64,000 bases of DNA from Oscillospiraceae bacterium (GCA_004558145.1 SFDQ01000007.1:1-64000), one strand, 5' to 3'; positions 42,098 through 51,491 are shown, numbered from the stretch's first letter. The notes: generated by a model from the sequence alone, not told the origin. A program made the numbers and translations.

Positions 42098-42131
42098 GTC
42101 TGCCCGTTTGCGGCAAGAAAGGGATACTGCT

Positions 42132-43250
42132 TTGAAACTGCTGAAAAAATGTTCTGCCCTTGCGCTGGCTCTTGCTTTGAGCCTCTCTCTCGCGGCCTGC
42201 GCTGACGCGCCGGCTTCCGCCCGGCCCACCTCCTCCGCCCCGTCTCAGGCGGGCGGCACCCGGCTCATCACCGACGGCGCCTGGCGGCAGGTGGAGGTCC
42301 CCGAAACGGTGGAGAGCGTCGTCTGCGTCGGCGTGGGCGCACTGCGCTACACCTGCTACATGGGCGCGGCCGACCGGGTGGTGGGCGTGGAAGACTATGA
42401 AAACCAGCCCGATCTGACCCGTCTTTACAGCTATGTGAACGGCGAACGTTTCAAGGACCTGCCGGTCATCGGCACCAACGGCTCGCCCAACGCGGAGGAG
42501 ATCATCACCGTGGACCCGCAGGTCATTGTGATGAGCGAGTACGCCTCGGCGGACGCGGACGAACTGGCGGCGCGCACCGGCATCCCGGTAGTGGTGGTGC
42601 CCGGCAGCGACACCACGCTGGATGAAAAGGCCTATGAGACGCTGCGGGTGCTGGGCGAACTGTTCGGGCTGGAAGAGCGGGCTGAGGAGCTGACCGCCTA
42701 TCTGGACGGCGTGAAGGAGGACCTGGCCGCCCGCACCGCTTCTGTTCCCGAAAGTGAGCGGCCCTCGGTGTATGTGGCGGGCGTCTCCTTCAAGGGGGTG
42801 CACGGATTTGAGGGCACCGAGGCCCACTACGGCCCCTTCGAGCTTTTGAACGCCAACAATCTGGCGGACACCACCGGCCAGTCCGGCGCCTTTGACATCG
42901 ACCCGGAGCAGGTGCTGGCCTGGGACCCGGACGTCATCTTCCTGGACTTCAACGGCATGGACCTCATCAATGAAGACTACGCCAAGAACCCCGATTTCTA
43001 CAACGCCCTTTCCGCCGTGAAGAACGGCAAGGTCTATTCTCAGATCTCCTTCCGCTCCTACGCCTCCAACCTGGACACCGCCCTGGCGGACGCCTACTAC
43101 GCGGGCAGCGTCATCTACCCCGAGCAGTTCGCGGACGTGGACCCGGTGGAGAAGGCGGGCGAAATTTTCACCACCCTGCTGGGTGAAAACCCCTACAACG
43201 ACCTGAAGGAGGCCGGCTATGAATTCCGCCCCATTGTCCTCGGCGAATGA
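42132..43250 (+). CDS. FecB/BtuF-type ABC importer binding lipoprotein
   Basis: A 372-aa lipoprotein: the signal peptide ends in LAAC with Cys23. The start is TTG 42132 behind AAAGGGAT. The helical-backbone binding fold shows VCVGVGALRYTCYMGAADRVVGV and PNAEEIITVDPQVIVM, as in siderophore, haem or cobalamin binding proteins. It belongs to a four-gene operon with permease, ATPase and FmdE. The cargo is not certain. Confidence 0.85.
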   Translation: MKLLKKCSALALALALSLSLAACADAPASARPTSSAPSQAGGTRLITDGAWRQVEVPETVESVVCVGVGALRYTCYMGAADRVVGVEDYENQPDLTRLYSYVNGERFKDLPVIGTNGSPNAEEIITVDPQVIVMSEYASADADELAARTGIPVVVVPGSDTTLDEKAYETLRVLGELFGLEERAEELTAYLDGVKEDLAARTASVPESERPSVYVAGVSFKGVHGFEGTEAHYGPFELLNANNLADTTGQSGAFDIDPEQVLAWDPDVIFLDFNGMDLINEDYAKNPDFYNALSAVKNGKVYSQISFRSYASNLDTALADAYYAGSVIYPEQFADVDPVEKAGEIFTTLLGENPYNDLKEAGYEFRPIVLGE

Positions 43251-44274
43251 CGTTCGGGACGCCGCATATCACCGCAACCAGGTAAAAAGCCTGTGCTTTC
43301 TGGCGCTGCTGGCCGTTGTGCTGGTGGCCGCGGCACTGCTCTCGCTGCGAGCCGGGTCCTACAACACGCCCCTGGCGGAACTGGTGCGGGGCGTGTTCGG
43401 CCTTGCGCAGGATGAAAAAATAAATCTGGTGGTACAGGCCAACCGCCTGCCCCGCATCTGCACCGCCATTCTGGGCGGCGCGGGGCTGGGTCTGGCCGGG
43501 TGCATCCTGCAGGCCATTTTGAACAACCCGCTGGCCTCCGCCTCCACCCTGGGCGTTTCCCAGGGGGCCACTTTCGGCGCGGCCTTCGCCATCGTGGTGC
43601 TGGGCCTTGCGGGCAAAAGCGGCATGGGCGTCACCCTGTGCTCCTTCGCCGGCTCGCTGGCGGTGGCGGCGCTCATCCTGGGGCTTTCCCGCTTTCGGCA
43701 GATCAGCCCCGAGGGCATCGTGCTGGCGGGCGTGGCCATCAGTTCCATGCTCACCGGCGCCACCACCCTCATCCAGTATTTTGCCAGCGAAGTGGAACTG
43801 GCCACCCTGGTGTTCTGGACCTTCGGCGACCTGGGCAGCACCGACATGAGCGACCTGCGGCTGACAAGTCTGGTGGTGCTGGCACTCATCCTCTACTGCG
43901 TGTTCCACCGGTGGGACTACAACGCCCTGCTGGGCGGCGCGGAGATGGCGGTGAGCCTGGGCATCAATGTGCGCGGCCTCACTCTGGTGAGCATGCTGCT
44001 GTGCTGCCTGACCAGCTCGGTCATCGTTTCGCAGATCGGCCTCATCAGCTTCATCGGGCTGGTTGCCCCCCACGCGGTGCGCCTTGTGGTGGGCAACAAC
44101 CACGTTTATCTCATCCCCGGCTCGCTGCTGGCGGGGGCTTCGCTGCTGCTGCTGGGCGACTTGTTCGCCCGCACCGCCATCGCCCCGGTCATTCTGCCCA
44201 TCGGCGCCATCACCTCCTTTTTGGGCGGGCCGCTGTTTCTCTATCTTTTGTTCCGGGGAGGGCGGCAGCCATGA
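43219..44274 (+). CDS. FecCD family ABC permease
   Basis: A 351-aa protein with about ten helices and FecCD/BtuC motifs: RLPRICTAILGGAGLGLAG, LQAILNNPLASASTLGVSQGA split around residue 95, GLISFIGLVAPHAVRLVVG, and IGAITSFLGGPLFLYLL at the end. It starts at ATG 43219 behind AAGGAGG and overlaps the binding-protein gene by 32 bp. Confidence 0.93.
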   Translation: MNSAPLSSANDVRDAAYHRNQVKSLCFLALLAVVLVAAALLSLRAGSYNTPLAELVRGVFGLAQDEKINLVVQANRLPRICTAILGGAGLGLAGCILQAILNNPLASASTLGVSQGATFGAAFAIVVLGLAGKSGMGVTLCSFAGSLAVAALILGLSRFRQISPEGIVLAGVAISSMLTGATTLIQYFASEVELATLVFWTFGDLGSTDMSDLRLTSLVVLALILYCVFHRWDYNALLGGAEMAVSLGINVRGLTLVSMLLCCLTSSVIVSQIGLISFIGLVAPHAVRLVVGNNHVYLIPGSLLAGASLLLLGDLFARTAIAPVILPIGAITSFLGGPLFLYLLFRGGRQP

Positions 44275-45026
44275 TCGAAGCGAAAGGCATCTGTTTTCAT
44301 TACAAAAACTGCCCCGTCGTTCTGCAGAACGTGGACTTTCAGGCGGAGGACGGGCATTTTCTCGCCATTCTGGGCAACAACGGCGCGGGCAAAAGCACCC
44401 TGCTCAAGTGCATGAACGGCATCCTGAAGCCGGACGCCGGCAGCCTTCTGCTGGACGGTGAGGACCTGCTGACCATGCCCCACCGGCAGGTGGCCCAGCG
44501 TGTGGCCTTTGTGGCCCAGACGGTGGCCTCCACCCAGATGACGGTGCACGACATGGTGATGCTGGGGCGGCGGCCCTACATGGGATGGAGTTTTTCCCGC
44601 GAGGACCACGACATCGTCCATGCCGCCATGGCGCGGCTTGGCCTGATGGACATGCGGGGCCGGTTTTTGAATCAGCTTTCCGGCGGCGAGCGGCAGAAGG
44701 TGATGCTGGCCCGGGCGCTGGCCCAGCAGCCCCGCCTTCTGCTGCTGGACGAGCCCACCAGCGCGCTGGACATCCGCAACCAGTATCAGGTGCTGAAGAT
44801 CGTGGGCGAACTGTGCCGCACCGAAGGATTGACCGCCGTGGTGGTCATCCACGACCTGACGCTGGCCCTGCGCTTCTGCGACCGCTTTTTGCTGATGCGG
44901 GACGGGCAGGTCTACCGCTGCGGCGGGCTGGAAGTGCTGGACAAGACTGCCCTGCGGGAAGTTTACGGTGTGGACGCCGAGCCCGTGGTGGTGAACGGAC
45001 GGCACATCGTGCTGGTGAACGAATAA
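44271..45026 (+). CDS. ABC importer ATPase (FecE/BtuD type)
   Basis: A 251-aa ATPase with Walker A GNNGAGKST near residue 36, signature LSGGERQKVMLARAL, Walker B LLLLDEPTSALD and the His switch VVIHDL. It overlaps the permease stop by 4 bp (ATGA). It powers import by the FecB-like and FecCD-like partners. Confidence 0.95.
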   Translation: MIEAKGICFHYKNCPVVLQNVDFQAEDGHFLAILGNNGAGKSTLLKCMNGILKPDAGSLLLDGEDLLTMPHRQVAQRVAFVAQTVASTQMTVHDMVMLGRRPYMGWSFSREDHDIVHAAMARLGLMDMRGRFLNQLSGGERQKVMLARALAQQPRLLLLDEPTSALDIRNQYQVLKIVGELCRTEGLTAVVVIHDLTLALRFCDRFLLMRDGQVYRCGGLEVLDKTALREVYGVDAEPVVVNGRHIVLVNE

Positions 45027-45044
45027 AAACGGGAGGGAAAACCA

Positions 45045-45593
45045 ATGGACGAAAACAAACAGCTTTGGCAGAAGGCCGCGGACTTTCACGGCCATGTGTG
45101 CGGCGGACTGACCATCGGCTACAAGGCGGCGCTTTACGCCATCGAACTGCTGGGCATCGAAATGGTGGACGGCGTGTGCTCCAAGGACGAGGAGATCGTG
45201 TGCATCACCGAGAACGACGCCTGCGGCGTGGACGCCATCCAGGCCATCCTCAGCTGCACGGTGGGCAAGGGCAACCTCTTGTTCCACATGCGGGGCAAGC
45301 AGGCCTTCTCCTTCTACAACCGCAAGAACGGCCGTTCGGTGCGGCTGGTGCTGCGCCCCGCTCCGGCGGGCATGACCCGGGAGCAGTCCTTCGCTTACTA
45401 CCAGGCCCACGAGCCCCAGGAACTGTTTGACGTGAAGGCCGCCACGCTGGCGGTGCCCGAGCGCGCCAAGCTTTTCGACTCCTACGTCTGCGAGAACTGC
45501 GGCGAAGTGACCGGCGCCAACTGGGTGCGGGTGGCAAACGGCAAGCACCTGTGTCTGGACTGCTGCGCCTCCTATGACCGGTTCAACGTCTGA
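45045..45593 (+). CDS. FmdE family protein with C-terminal zinc ribbon
   Basis: A 182-aa protein: the FmdE domain opens with FHGHVCGGLTIGYKA (His15, His17 and Cys19), continues ITENDACGVDAIQ, and ends in a four-cysteine finger (CENCGE and CLDCC). FmdE was named after a subunit copurifying with molybdenum formylmethanofuran dehydrogenase. In bacteria it often lies next to FecCD-type transporters, hinting at molybdenum, tungsten or another metal. It is the last gene of the operon, 18 bp after the ATPase, with its own SD. Confidence 0.87.
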   Translation: MDENKQLWQKAADFHGHVCGGLTIGYKAALYAIELLGIEMVDGVCSKDEEIVCITENDACGVDAIQAILSCTVGKGNLLFHMRGKQAFSFYNRKNGRSVRLVLRPAPAGMTREQSFAYYQAHEPQELFDVKAATLAVPERAKLFDSYVCENCGEVTGANWVRVANGKHLCLDCCASYDRFNV

Positions 45594-45603
45594 CCTTTAA
45601 CAC

Positions 45604-45643
45604 AAAGCGCCCTTCCCTCTCATTGTGGGAAGGGCGCTTTTGT
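45604..45643 (+). terminator. Terminator of the FecBCD-FmdE operon
   Basis: A 14-bp perfect stem (45604-45617 with 45627-45640) and T run. Confidence 0.92.
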
Positions 45644-45693
45644 ATATCCCGCACAAATCAAACATAAAATTTTTGTTGTTTCTTTTCTTTGTC

Positions 45694-45721
45694 TTGACTT
45701 TTGAGCATCCCATGATACACT
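45694..45721 (+). promoter_or_regulatory. Promoter of the marR-ABC exporter operon
   Basis: TTGACT (45694-45699), 16 bp, TACACT (45716-45721). The leader holds ATTAATTAAT (45749-45758), a short palindrome that could be a MarR site. Confidence 0.65.
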
Positions 45722-45784
45722 AATACTTGCTCAATTAACAGTTATCCGATTAATTAATTTGCCGAGCCGCGGGGAGGTGAAGAG

Positions 45785-46297
45785 ATGGGACCAAAACAGG
45801 TCGAGGTGCTGCGGCACATCAACCGCATTTCCCTGCTGCACCGGCTGCGGGTGCACAACCTGCTGAGCGACACGGGGGTGTGGGGCTCGCAGATACCCGT
45901 TCTGCTGCATGTGGAGCGCAACCCCGGCTGCACCCAGACAGACATCGCCGAGCATCTGGGGGTATCCAGCCCGTCCATCGCCACCTCCATCAAGCGGCTG
46001 CAAAAGGCCGGCATGCTGGAAAAGCGGGCGGACGAGGCGGACATGCGCCGCAATCACATTGAACTGACCGAGCGGGGCCGCAGCACGGTAGCCCGGGGCC
46101 GGGCCTGCTATGACCAGGTGGTGGAGCGGATGCTGCGGGATTTCACCGGCAGCGAAGTGGACACCCTGGTGAGCCTGCTGGCCCGGCTGGAGGAGAATCT
46201 GGCGGGCGACGAGTACCGGGGCAGAACGGCCCTCAGCCTTGCAGAAGCGGCAGACCGCCCCGCAAAATCGGACGGAGAGGAGAGAGAACACCCTTGA
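45785..46297 (+). CDS. MarR family regulator of the ABC exporter
   Basis: A 170-aa winged-helix protein with GCTQTDIAEHLGVSSPSIATSI and the wing EKRADEADMRRNHIELTERG. GGGGAGGTG precedes the ATG. Its stop overlaps the TTG start of the first exporter gene by 4 bp, the common regulator-plus-exporter operon. Confidence 0.9.
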   Translation: MGPKQVEVLRHINRISLLHRLRVHNLLSDTGVWGSQIPVLLHVERNPGCTQTDIAEHLGVSSPSIATSIKRLQKAGMLEKRADEADMRRNHIELTERGRSTVARGRACYDQVVERMLRDFTGSEVDTLVSLLARLEENLAGDEYRGRTALSLAEAADRPAKSDGEEREHP

Positions 46298-48021
46298 TAA
46301 AGACCCTTTTGAAGTATGCGGGCCCCTATAAGAAGGAGTCCATCCTTGCGCCTTTGTGCGTGACCGCCGAAGTGCTGCTGGAGATCACCATCCCGCTGCT
46401 GATGAGCCGCATCGTGGATGTGGGCATCGCGAACCGCGACCTTGCCTATGTGGCAAAACTGGGGCTTTTGATGATTTTGATGGCCCTGGCGGGCATGGTC
46501 ATGGGCGGGGCCAGCAGCCGTTTTTCCGCCGTGGCCGCCATGGGCTTCGGCAGCGAGCTGCGGCTGGCGGCTTTCCGCAATGTGCAGAATTTCAGCTTTT
46601 CCAATGTGGACAAATTCAGCACTGCCAGCCTTGTGACCCGTCTGACCACCGACGTGACCAACACTCAGAACGCCTACCAGATGTGCATCCGCATGCTGGT
46701 GCGCGCGCCGGTGATGCTCATCAGCGCCACCTTCATGGCCTTTTCCATCAACAGCGAGCTGGTGACGGTGTTCCTCGTGGCCATTCCCGTGCTGGCCTGC
46801 GCCCTTGTCTGCGTCATCCGGCTGGCCTACCCCAAGTTCATCGCCATGCTGGCCCGCTATGACCGGCTGAACGCCAGCGTGCAGGAAAACCTCATCGCCA
46901 TCCGGGTGGTGAAGGCCTTCGTTCGCTCGGAGTACGAAAAGCAGAAGTTCAAGGAAGCCAACGACGACCTGATGAACCAGTCCATCAAGGCGGAGAGCAT
47001 CGTCATCGCCCTGATGCCCATCATGCAGGTCACGGTGTACAGCTGCATCATCGCCATCCTCTGGTTCGGCGGCCAGCTCATCATCGGCGGCATGATGCTC
47101 AGCGGCGAGTTGATGAGCTTCATCAGCTATGTCACTCAAATTCTGATGAGCCTGATGATGATCGGCATGGCCTTCACCCAGCTGGTCATCAGCCGAGCCT
47201 CCATCCAGCGCATCGTGGAGGTGCTGGACGAACAGCCCGAGATCGTGGGCGCACCCGAGGGCGAAGGCCCCCAGCTGGAGGACGGCAGCGTGGAGTTCGA
47301 CCATGTGAACTTCAAGTATGCCAAGACCGCCGGCGAGGACGTGCTCAGCGACATCTGCCTGTCCATCCGCTCGGGCGAGACGGTGGGCATCCTGGGCGGC
47401 ACCGGCAGCGCCAAGACCTCGCTGGTGCAGCTTATCCCCCGCCTTTACGACATCACCGGCGGCCAGCTCTCCGTGGGCGGCCACCCGGTGAAGGACTACA
47501 ACCTGGACGTGCTGCGCCACGGCGTGGCCATGGTGCTGCAGAAGAACGTGCTGTTCAGCGGCACCATCCGGGAGAACCTGCGCTGGGGCGACGCGAACGC
47601 CACCGACGAGGAGCTGGTGGAAGCCTGCAAGGCGGCCAGCGCCCACGACTTCATCACCTCCTTCCCCAAGGGGTACGACACCGACCTAGGGCAGGGCGGC
47701 GTGAACGTGTCCGGCGGGCAGAAACAGCGTTTGTGCATCGCCCGGGCGCTGCTGGCGAAACCGAAAATTCTGATTTTGGACGACTCCACCAGCGCGGTGG
47801 ACACCGCTACCGACGCGGCCATCCGCGAGGCGCTGCGCACCCACCTGAAGGACTCCACCAAGATCATCATTGCCCAGCGTGTGGCCAGCGTGTGCGACGC
47901 TGACAAGATCGTGGTGCTGAACGACGGCAAGATTGCCGACATGGGCACCCACGACGAACTGATGGAACGCAGCGAAATTTACCGCGAGGTCTACACCTCG
48001 CAGCAGAAGGGGGTGGAATAA
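46294..48021 (+). CDS. ABC exporter subunit with degenerate ATP site
   Basis: A 575-aa half-transporter: six helices, then an ATPase domain with Walker A GGTGSAKTSL, signature NVSGGQKQRLCIARAL, Walker B ILILDDSTSAVD and a switch IIAQRVASV. The Asp instead of Glu after Walker B and Gln in place of the switch His mark the non-catalytic half of a heterodimeric exporter. The TTG start overlaps marR. Its partner follows with no gap. Confidence 0.93.
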   Translation: MIKTLLKYAGPYKKESILAPLCVTAEVLLEITIPLLMSRIVDVGIANRDLAYVAKLGLLMILMALAGMVMGGASSRFSAVAAMGFGSELRLAAFRNVQNFSFSNVDKFSTASLVTRLTTDVTNTQNAYQMCIRMLVRAPVMLISATFMAFSINSELVTVFLVAIPVLACALVCVIRLAYPKFIAMLARYDRLNASVQENLIAIRVVKAFVRSEYEKQKFKEANDDLMNQSIKAESIVIALMPIMQVTVYSCIIAILWFGGQLIIGGMMLSGELMSFISYVTQILMSLMMIGMAFTQLVISRASIQRIVEVLDEQPEIVGAPEGEGPQLEDGSVEFDHVNFKYAKTAGEDVLSDICLSIRSGETVGILGGTGSAKTSLVQLIPRLYDITGGQLSVGGHPVKDYNLDVLRHGVAMVLQKNVLFSGTIRENLRWGDANATDEELVEACKAASAHDFITSFPKGYDTDLGQGGVNVSGGQKQRLCIARALLAKPKILILDDSTSAVDTATDAAIREALRTHLKDSTKIIIAQRVASVCDADKIVVLNDGKIADMGTHDELMERSEIYREVYTSQQKGVE

Positions 48022-49935
48022 ATGGCAGGACGTATTCCGGGCGGGCCCGGCGGCGGACGCCGGGGCGGCTTTGAGCGGCCCAAAAACGCGCGGCGCACCT
48101 TTGCGCGGGTGCTGGGCTACATGCTGCGCCAGAAGTGGCTGATGCTGTGCGTGCTGCTGTGCATCGCCGTCAGCGCGGGCGCGGGCGTGTTCGGCACCTA
48201 CATGCTCAAGCCCATCATCAACGAGGGCATTCTGCCGCTCATCGGCCAGCCCCTCAATTCCACCACACTCGCGCCCCTCATCGGCATGCTGGCGCTCACC
48301 GCGGCGGTGTATCTCGTCGGCGCGCTGTGCACCTTCATCCAGCAGATGGTGATGACCCGCGTCTCCAACCGGGCGCTGAACGGCATCCGGCGGGACCTGT
48401 TCAACAAACTGCAGGACCTGCCCATCCGCTACTTTGACAGCCGCACCCACGGCGACATCATGAGCCTGTTCACCAACGACGTGGACACCCTGCGCCAGGC
48501 GCTGGCCCAGGGCCTCATCCAGCTGGTGACCAGCGCCGTGACGCTGGTCTCCACCTTCATCATGATGCTGGTGCTCAGTCCCCTGCTGACCCTGCTCATC
48601 GTGCTGATGCTCATCGTGATGATCAAGATGATCGCGGTGGTGGGCAAGCGCTCGGCCAGCGGCTTCATGGCCCAGCAGCGGGCGCTGGGCGCAGCCAACG
48701 GCTACATCGAAGAGATGATCGAGGGCCAGAAGGTGGTCAAGGTGTTCTGCCACGAGGACGCGGTGAACGAGCACTTTGCCCAGCTGAACGAGGACCTGCG
48801 TCAGGCTGCCACCCAGGCCAACACCTACGCCAACATCATCATGCCCCTGATGGGCAACCTCTCCTATGTGAACTACGCCCTCACCGCCGCCGTGGGCGCG
48901 GCGCTGGCCATTGCCGGGCGGATGGACCTGGGCACCATCGGCAGCTTTTTGCAGTACACCCGCTCTTTCAGCCAGCCTGTGACCCAGATCAGCATGCAGT
49001 TCAACGCCATTCTGGCGGCGCTGGCGGGCGCGGAGCGCATCTTCGCTGCCATCGACGAAACGCCGGAACTGGACGAGGGCTATGTGACCCTGGTGAACGC
49101 GGTCATCGGCGAGGACGGCACCATCACCGAGAGCGAAAAGCGCACCGGCCAGTGGGCCTGGAAATGGCCCCACCACGACGGGCGGCTGGAGTATGTGCCG
49201 GTGCGGGGCGACGTGACATTCGAGCATGTGGACTTCGGCTATGACCCGGAGAAGATCGTGCTCCACGACCTGAGCCTCTATGCCCGGCCCGGCCAGAAAA
49301 TTGCCTTTGTGGGCTCCACCGGCGCGGGCAAGACCACCATTACCAACCTCATCAACCGCTTCTACGAAGTGCCGGACGGCAAGATCCGCTACGACGGCAT
49401 CAACATCACCAAGATAAAGAAGGACGACCTGCGCCGCAGCTTGGGCATGGTGCTGCAGGACACCCACCTCTTCACCGGCACGGTGAAGGAGAACATTCGC
49501 TACGGCCGGCTGGACGCCACCGACGAGGAGATCGTGGCGGCGGCAAAACTGGCCAATGCCGACTTCTTCATCCGTCACCTGCCCCAAGGCTATGACACAG
49601 TGCTCACCGCCGACGGCACCAACCTGAGCCAGGGCCAGCGGCAGCTGCTGGCCATTGCCCGGGCCGCCGTTGCGGACCCGCCGGTGCTGATCTTGGACGA
49701 GGCCACCTCCTCCATCGACACCCGCACCGAAAAGCTCATCGAAAAGGGCATGGACAAACTGATGGCGGGCCGCACCGTCTTCGTCATTGCGCATCGGCTT
49801 TCCACCGTGCGCAACTCCAACGCCATCATGGTGCTGGAGCACGGGCGCATCATCGAGCGGGGCGACCACGACGACCTGCTGGCGCAGAAGGGCCGCTACT
49901 ATCAGCTTTACACCGGGCAGTTCGAACTGTCCTGA
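48022..49935 (+). CDS. ABC exporter subunit with canonical ATP site
   Basis: A 637-aa half-transporter. The membrane domain is followed by an insert before the ATPase (about residues 355-395). The motifs are Walker A GSTGAGKTTI, signature NLSQGQRQLLAIARA, Walker B VLILDEATSSID and switch VIAHRLSTV, all catalytic. It completes the heterodimer; such pairs export drugs, peptides or lipids. The start ATG directly follows the partner's stop codon. Confidence 0.94.
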   Translation: MAGRIPGGPGGGRRGGFERPKNARRTFARVLGYMLRQKWLMLCVLLCIAVSAGAGVFGTYMLKPIINEGILPLIGQPLNSTTLAPLIGMLALTAAVYLVGALCTFIQQMVMTRVSNRALNGIRRDLFNKLQDLPIRYFDSRTHGDIMSLFTNDVDTLRQALAQGLIQLVTSAVTLVSTFIMMLVLSPLLTLLIVLMLIVMIKMIAVVGKRSASGFMAQQRALGAANGYIEEMIEGQKVVKVFCHEDAVNEHFAQLNEDLRQAATQANTYANIIMPLMGNLSYVNYALTAAVGAALAIAGRMDLGTIGSFLQYTRSFSQPVTQISMQFNAILAALAGAERIFAAIDETPELDEGYVTLVNAVIGEDGTITESEKRTGQWAWKWPHHDGRLEYVPVRGDVTFEHVDFGYDPEKIVLHDLSLYARPGQKIAFVGSTGAGKTTITNLINRFYEVPDGKIRYDGINITKIKKDDLRRSLGMVLQDTHLFTGTVKENIRYGRLDATDEEIVAAAKLANADFFIRHLPQGYDTVLTADGTNLSQGQRQLLAIARAAVADPPVLILDEATSSIDTRTEKLIEKGMDKLMAGRTVFVIAHRLSTVRNSNAIMVLEHGRIIERGDHDDLLAQKGRYYQLYTGQFELS

Positions 49936-49943
49936 CAAACGTC

Positions 49944-49981
49944 AAAAAAGGCCTCCGGGTGATGCACCCGGAGGCCTTTTT
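49944..49981. terminator. Bidirectional terminator between the ABC exporter and smpB
   Basis: A 17-bp perfect stem around an ATG loop, with A5 before and T5 after. Confidence 0.92.
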
Positions 49982-49993
49982 CTGTTTTGTTTT

Positions 49994-50461
49994 TCAGCGG
50001 CCGCGCTCTTTCATGGCGCGGTCGATGTCCCGCTGGGCGGCCCGCTTTGCGGCGGTCTCCCGCTTGTCATAGAGCTTTTTGCCCTTGCACAGGCCCAGCT
50101 CCAGCTTCACCCTGCCGTGCTTGAAATAGAGCGCCAGCGGCACCAGCGTGTAGCCCTGAAGCTTCACTTCCTGGGCCAGCTTGCGTATCTCGTTCTTGTG
50201 GGCCAGCAGCCTGCGGGCCCGCAAAGGGTCGCGGTTGAAGATGTTGCCCTTTTCGTAGGGGCTGATGTGCATGCCCCGCACATAGAGCTGGCCGTCCTCC
50301 ACGTCGCACCAGGAGTCCTTCAGGTTCACCTGGCCCATGCGCAGGCTCTTCACTTCGGTGCCCACCAGTTCGATGCCGGTCTCCAGGCTTTCCACCACGA
50401 AATACTCGTGCCGGGCCTGCCGGTTCAGGGCAATGGTTTTGGTTTTCACTTGTTCGGGCAT
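49994..50461 (-). CDS. smpB: SsrA-binding protein SmpB
   Basis: A 155-aa protein with the SmpB core: NRQARHEYFV, ETGIELVGTEVKSLR, SWCDVEDGQLYV and a basic tail DIDRAMKERGR. It delivers tmRNA to stalled ribosomes. The ATG at 50461 follows AAAGGAG. The tmRNA gene is not in this window. Confidence 0.96.
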   Translation of the reverse strand: MPEQVKTKTIALNRQARHEYFVVESLETGIELVGTEVKSLRMGQVNLKDSWCDVEDGQLYVRGMHISPYEKGNIFNRDPLRARRLLAHKNEIRKLAQEVKLQGYTLVPLALYFKHGRVKLELGLCKGKKLYDKRETAAKRAAQRDIDRAMKERGR

Positions 50462-50510
50462 TTGCGGTTTCTCCTTTGCCTTGGTTCGAACACCGGGGCG
50501 GGAGGCTTTT

Positions 50511-51110
50511 TTACAGCTCTCCCCTGCCGCTGAGGGCCTTGTAGAGGGTGGTCTCGTCGGCATATTCCAGGCTGGACCCCACGGGCAGGCCGTAGGCCAG
50601 CCGGGTAGTCTTGATGCCCAGCGGTTTGATGAGTTTTGCCAGATACATGGCGGTGGCTTCGCCCTCCACCGTGGGGTTGGTGGCCATGATGACCTCCTTC
50701 ACGGTGCCGTCGGTGAGGCGGGCCAGCAGCTCCTTGACGCACAGCTGGTCCGCGCCGATGCCGTCCATCGGGCTGATGAGGCCGTGGAGCACGTGGTAAA
50801 GGCCGTTGTACTCCCGGGTGCGCTCAAAGGCGGTGACGTCCCGGGGGCTTTCCACCACGCAGATGACGCTGGCATCCCGCTTGGGGGAAGAGCAGATGCG
50901 GCACACCTCGTTCTCGGTGTAGTCCTGGCAGATGCGGCAGCGGTGCAGCTTCGTGTGGGCTTCCTCGATGGCCCGGGCCAGCTCCATCGCCTCGGCGGCG
51001 GGCATGCTGAGCACCTGATAGGCCATGCGCGTGGCGCCCTTGCGCCCCACGCCCGGGAACTTGGAGAACTGCTCCACCAGCTTTTCCAGCGGGGCCGCGT
51101 TGTAACCCAT
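50511..51110 (-). CDS. recR: Recombination protein RecR
   Basis: A 199-aa protein with helix-hairpin-helix KFPGVGRKGATRMAY, a C4 zinc finger (CRICQDY and CRIC) and a Toprim domain starting VVESPRDVTAFE. It forms the RecOR loader for RecA. It follows ybaB by 12 bp in the conserved dnaX-ybaB-recR order. Confidence 0.96.
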   Translation of the reverse strand: MGYNAAPLEKLVEQFSKFPGVGRKGATRMAYQVLSMPAAEAMELARAIEEAHTKLHRCRICQDYTENEVCRICSSPKRDASVICVVESPRDVTAFERTREYNGLYHVLHGLISPMDGIGADQLCVKELLARLTDGTVKEVIMATNPTVEGEATAMYLAKLIKPLGIKTTRLAYGLPVGSSLEYADETTLYKALSGRGEL

Positions 51111-51122
51111 GTCCGCTCCCCC

Positions 51123-51461
51123 TTACAGGCCGGGGAAGTTCGCCCCGCCGGTGATCTTCTGCATGGCGGCCTCGGCGTCCTCGTCCACCTTGCGCACGGC
51201 CTCGTTCACCGCGGCGGCCACCATATCTTCCAGCATCTCGATGTCGTCGGGGTCGGCCAGCTCGGGCTTGATGTGGATGGCGGTGACCTGATGCTTGCCG
51301 GTCATGGTGACCTCCACCATGCCGTCGGAAACGCTGGCGGTGTACTCGGTGTTCTCCAGCTCTTCCTGCTTGGTCTTCATGTCCTCCTGCATCTTCTGGG
51401 CCTGGCGCATCAGCGCGTTCACGTCGGGTTTGCCGTAGCCCTGGGGCAGTCTTGCTTTCAT
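51123..51461 (-). CDS. ybaB: YbaB/EbfC nucleoid-associated protein
   Basis: A 112-aa protein with an N-terminal helix MRQAQKMQEDMKTKQEELE and the family beta part VEVTMTGKHQVTAIHI and DPDDIEMLEDMVAAAVNEA. It binds DNA as a dimer. It sits between dnaX and recR as in most Firmicutes. Confidence 0.95.
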   Translation of the reverse strand: MKARLPQGYGKPDVNALMRQAQKMQEDMKTKQEELENTEYTASVSDGMVEVTMTGKHQVTAIHIKPELADPDDIEMLEDMVAAAVNEAVRKVDEDAEAAMQKITGGANFPGL

Positions 51462-51491
51462 GGGGATCTTCTCCTTTATCTTGTTCTATTC

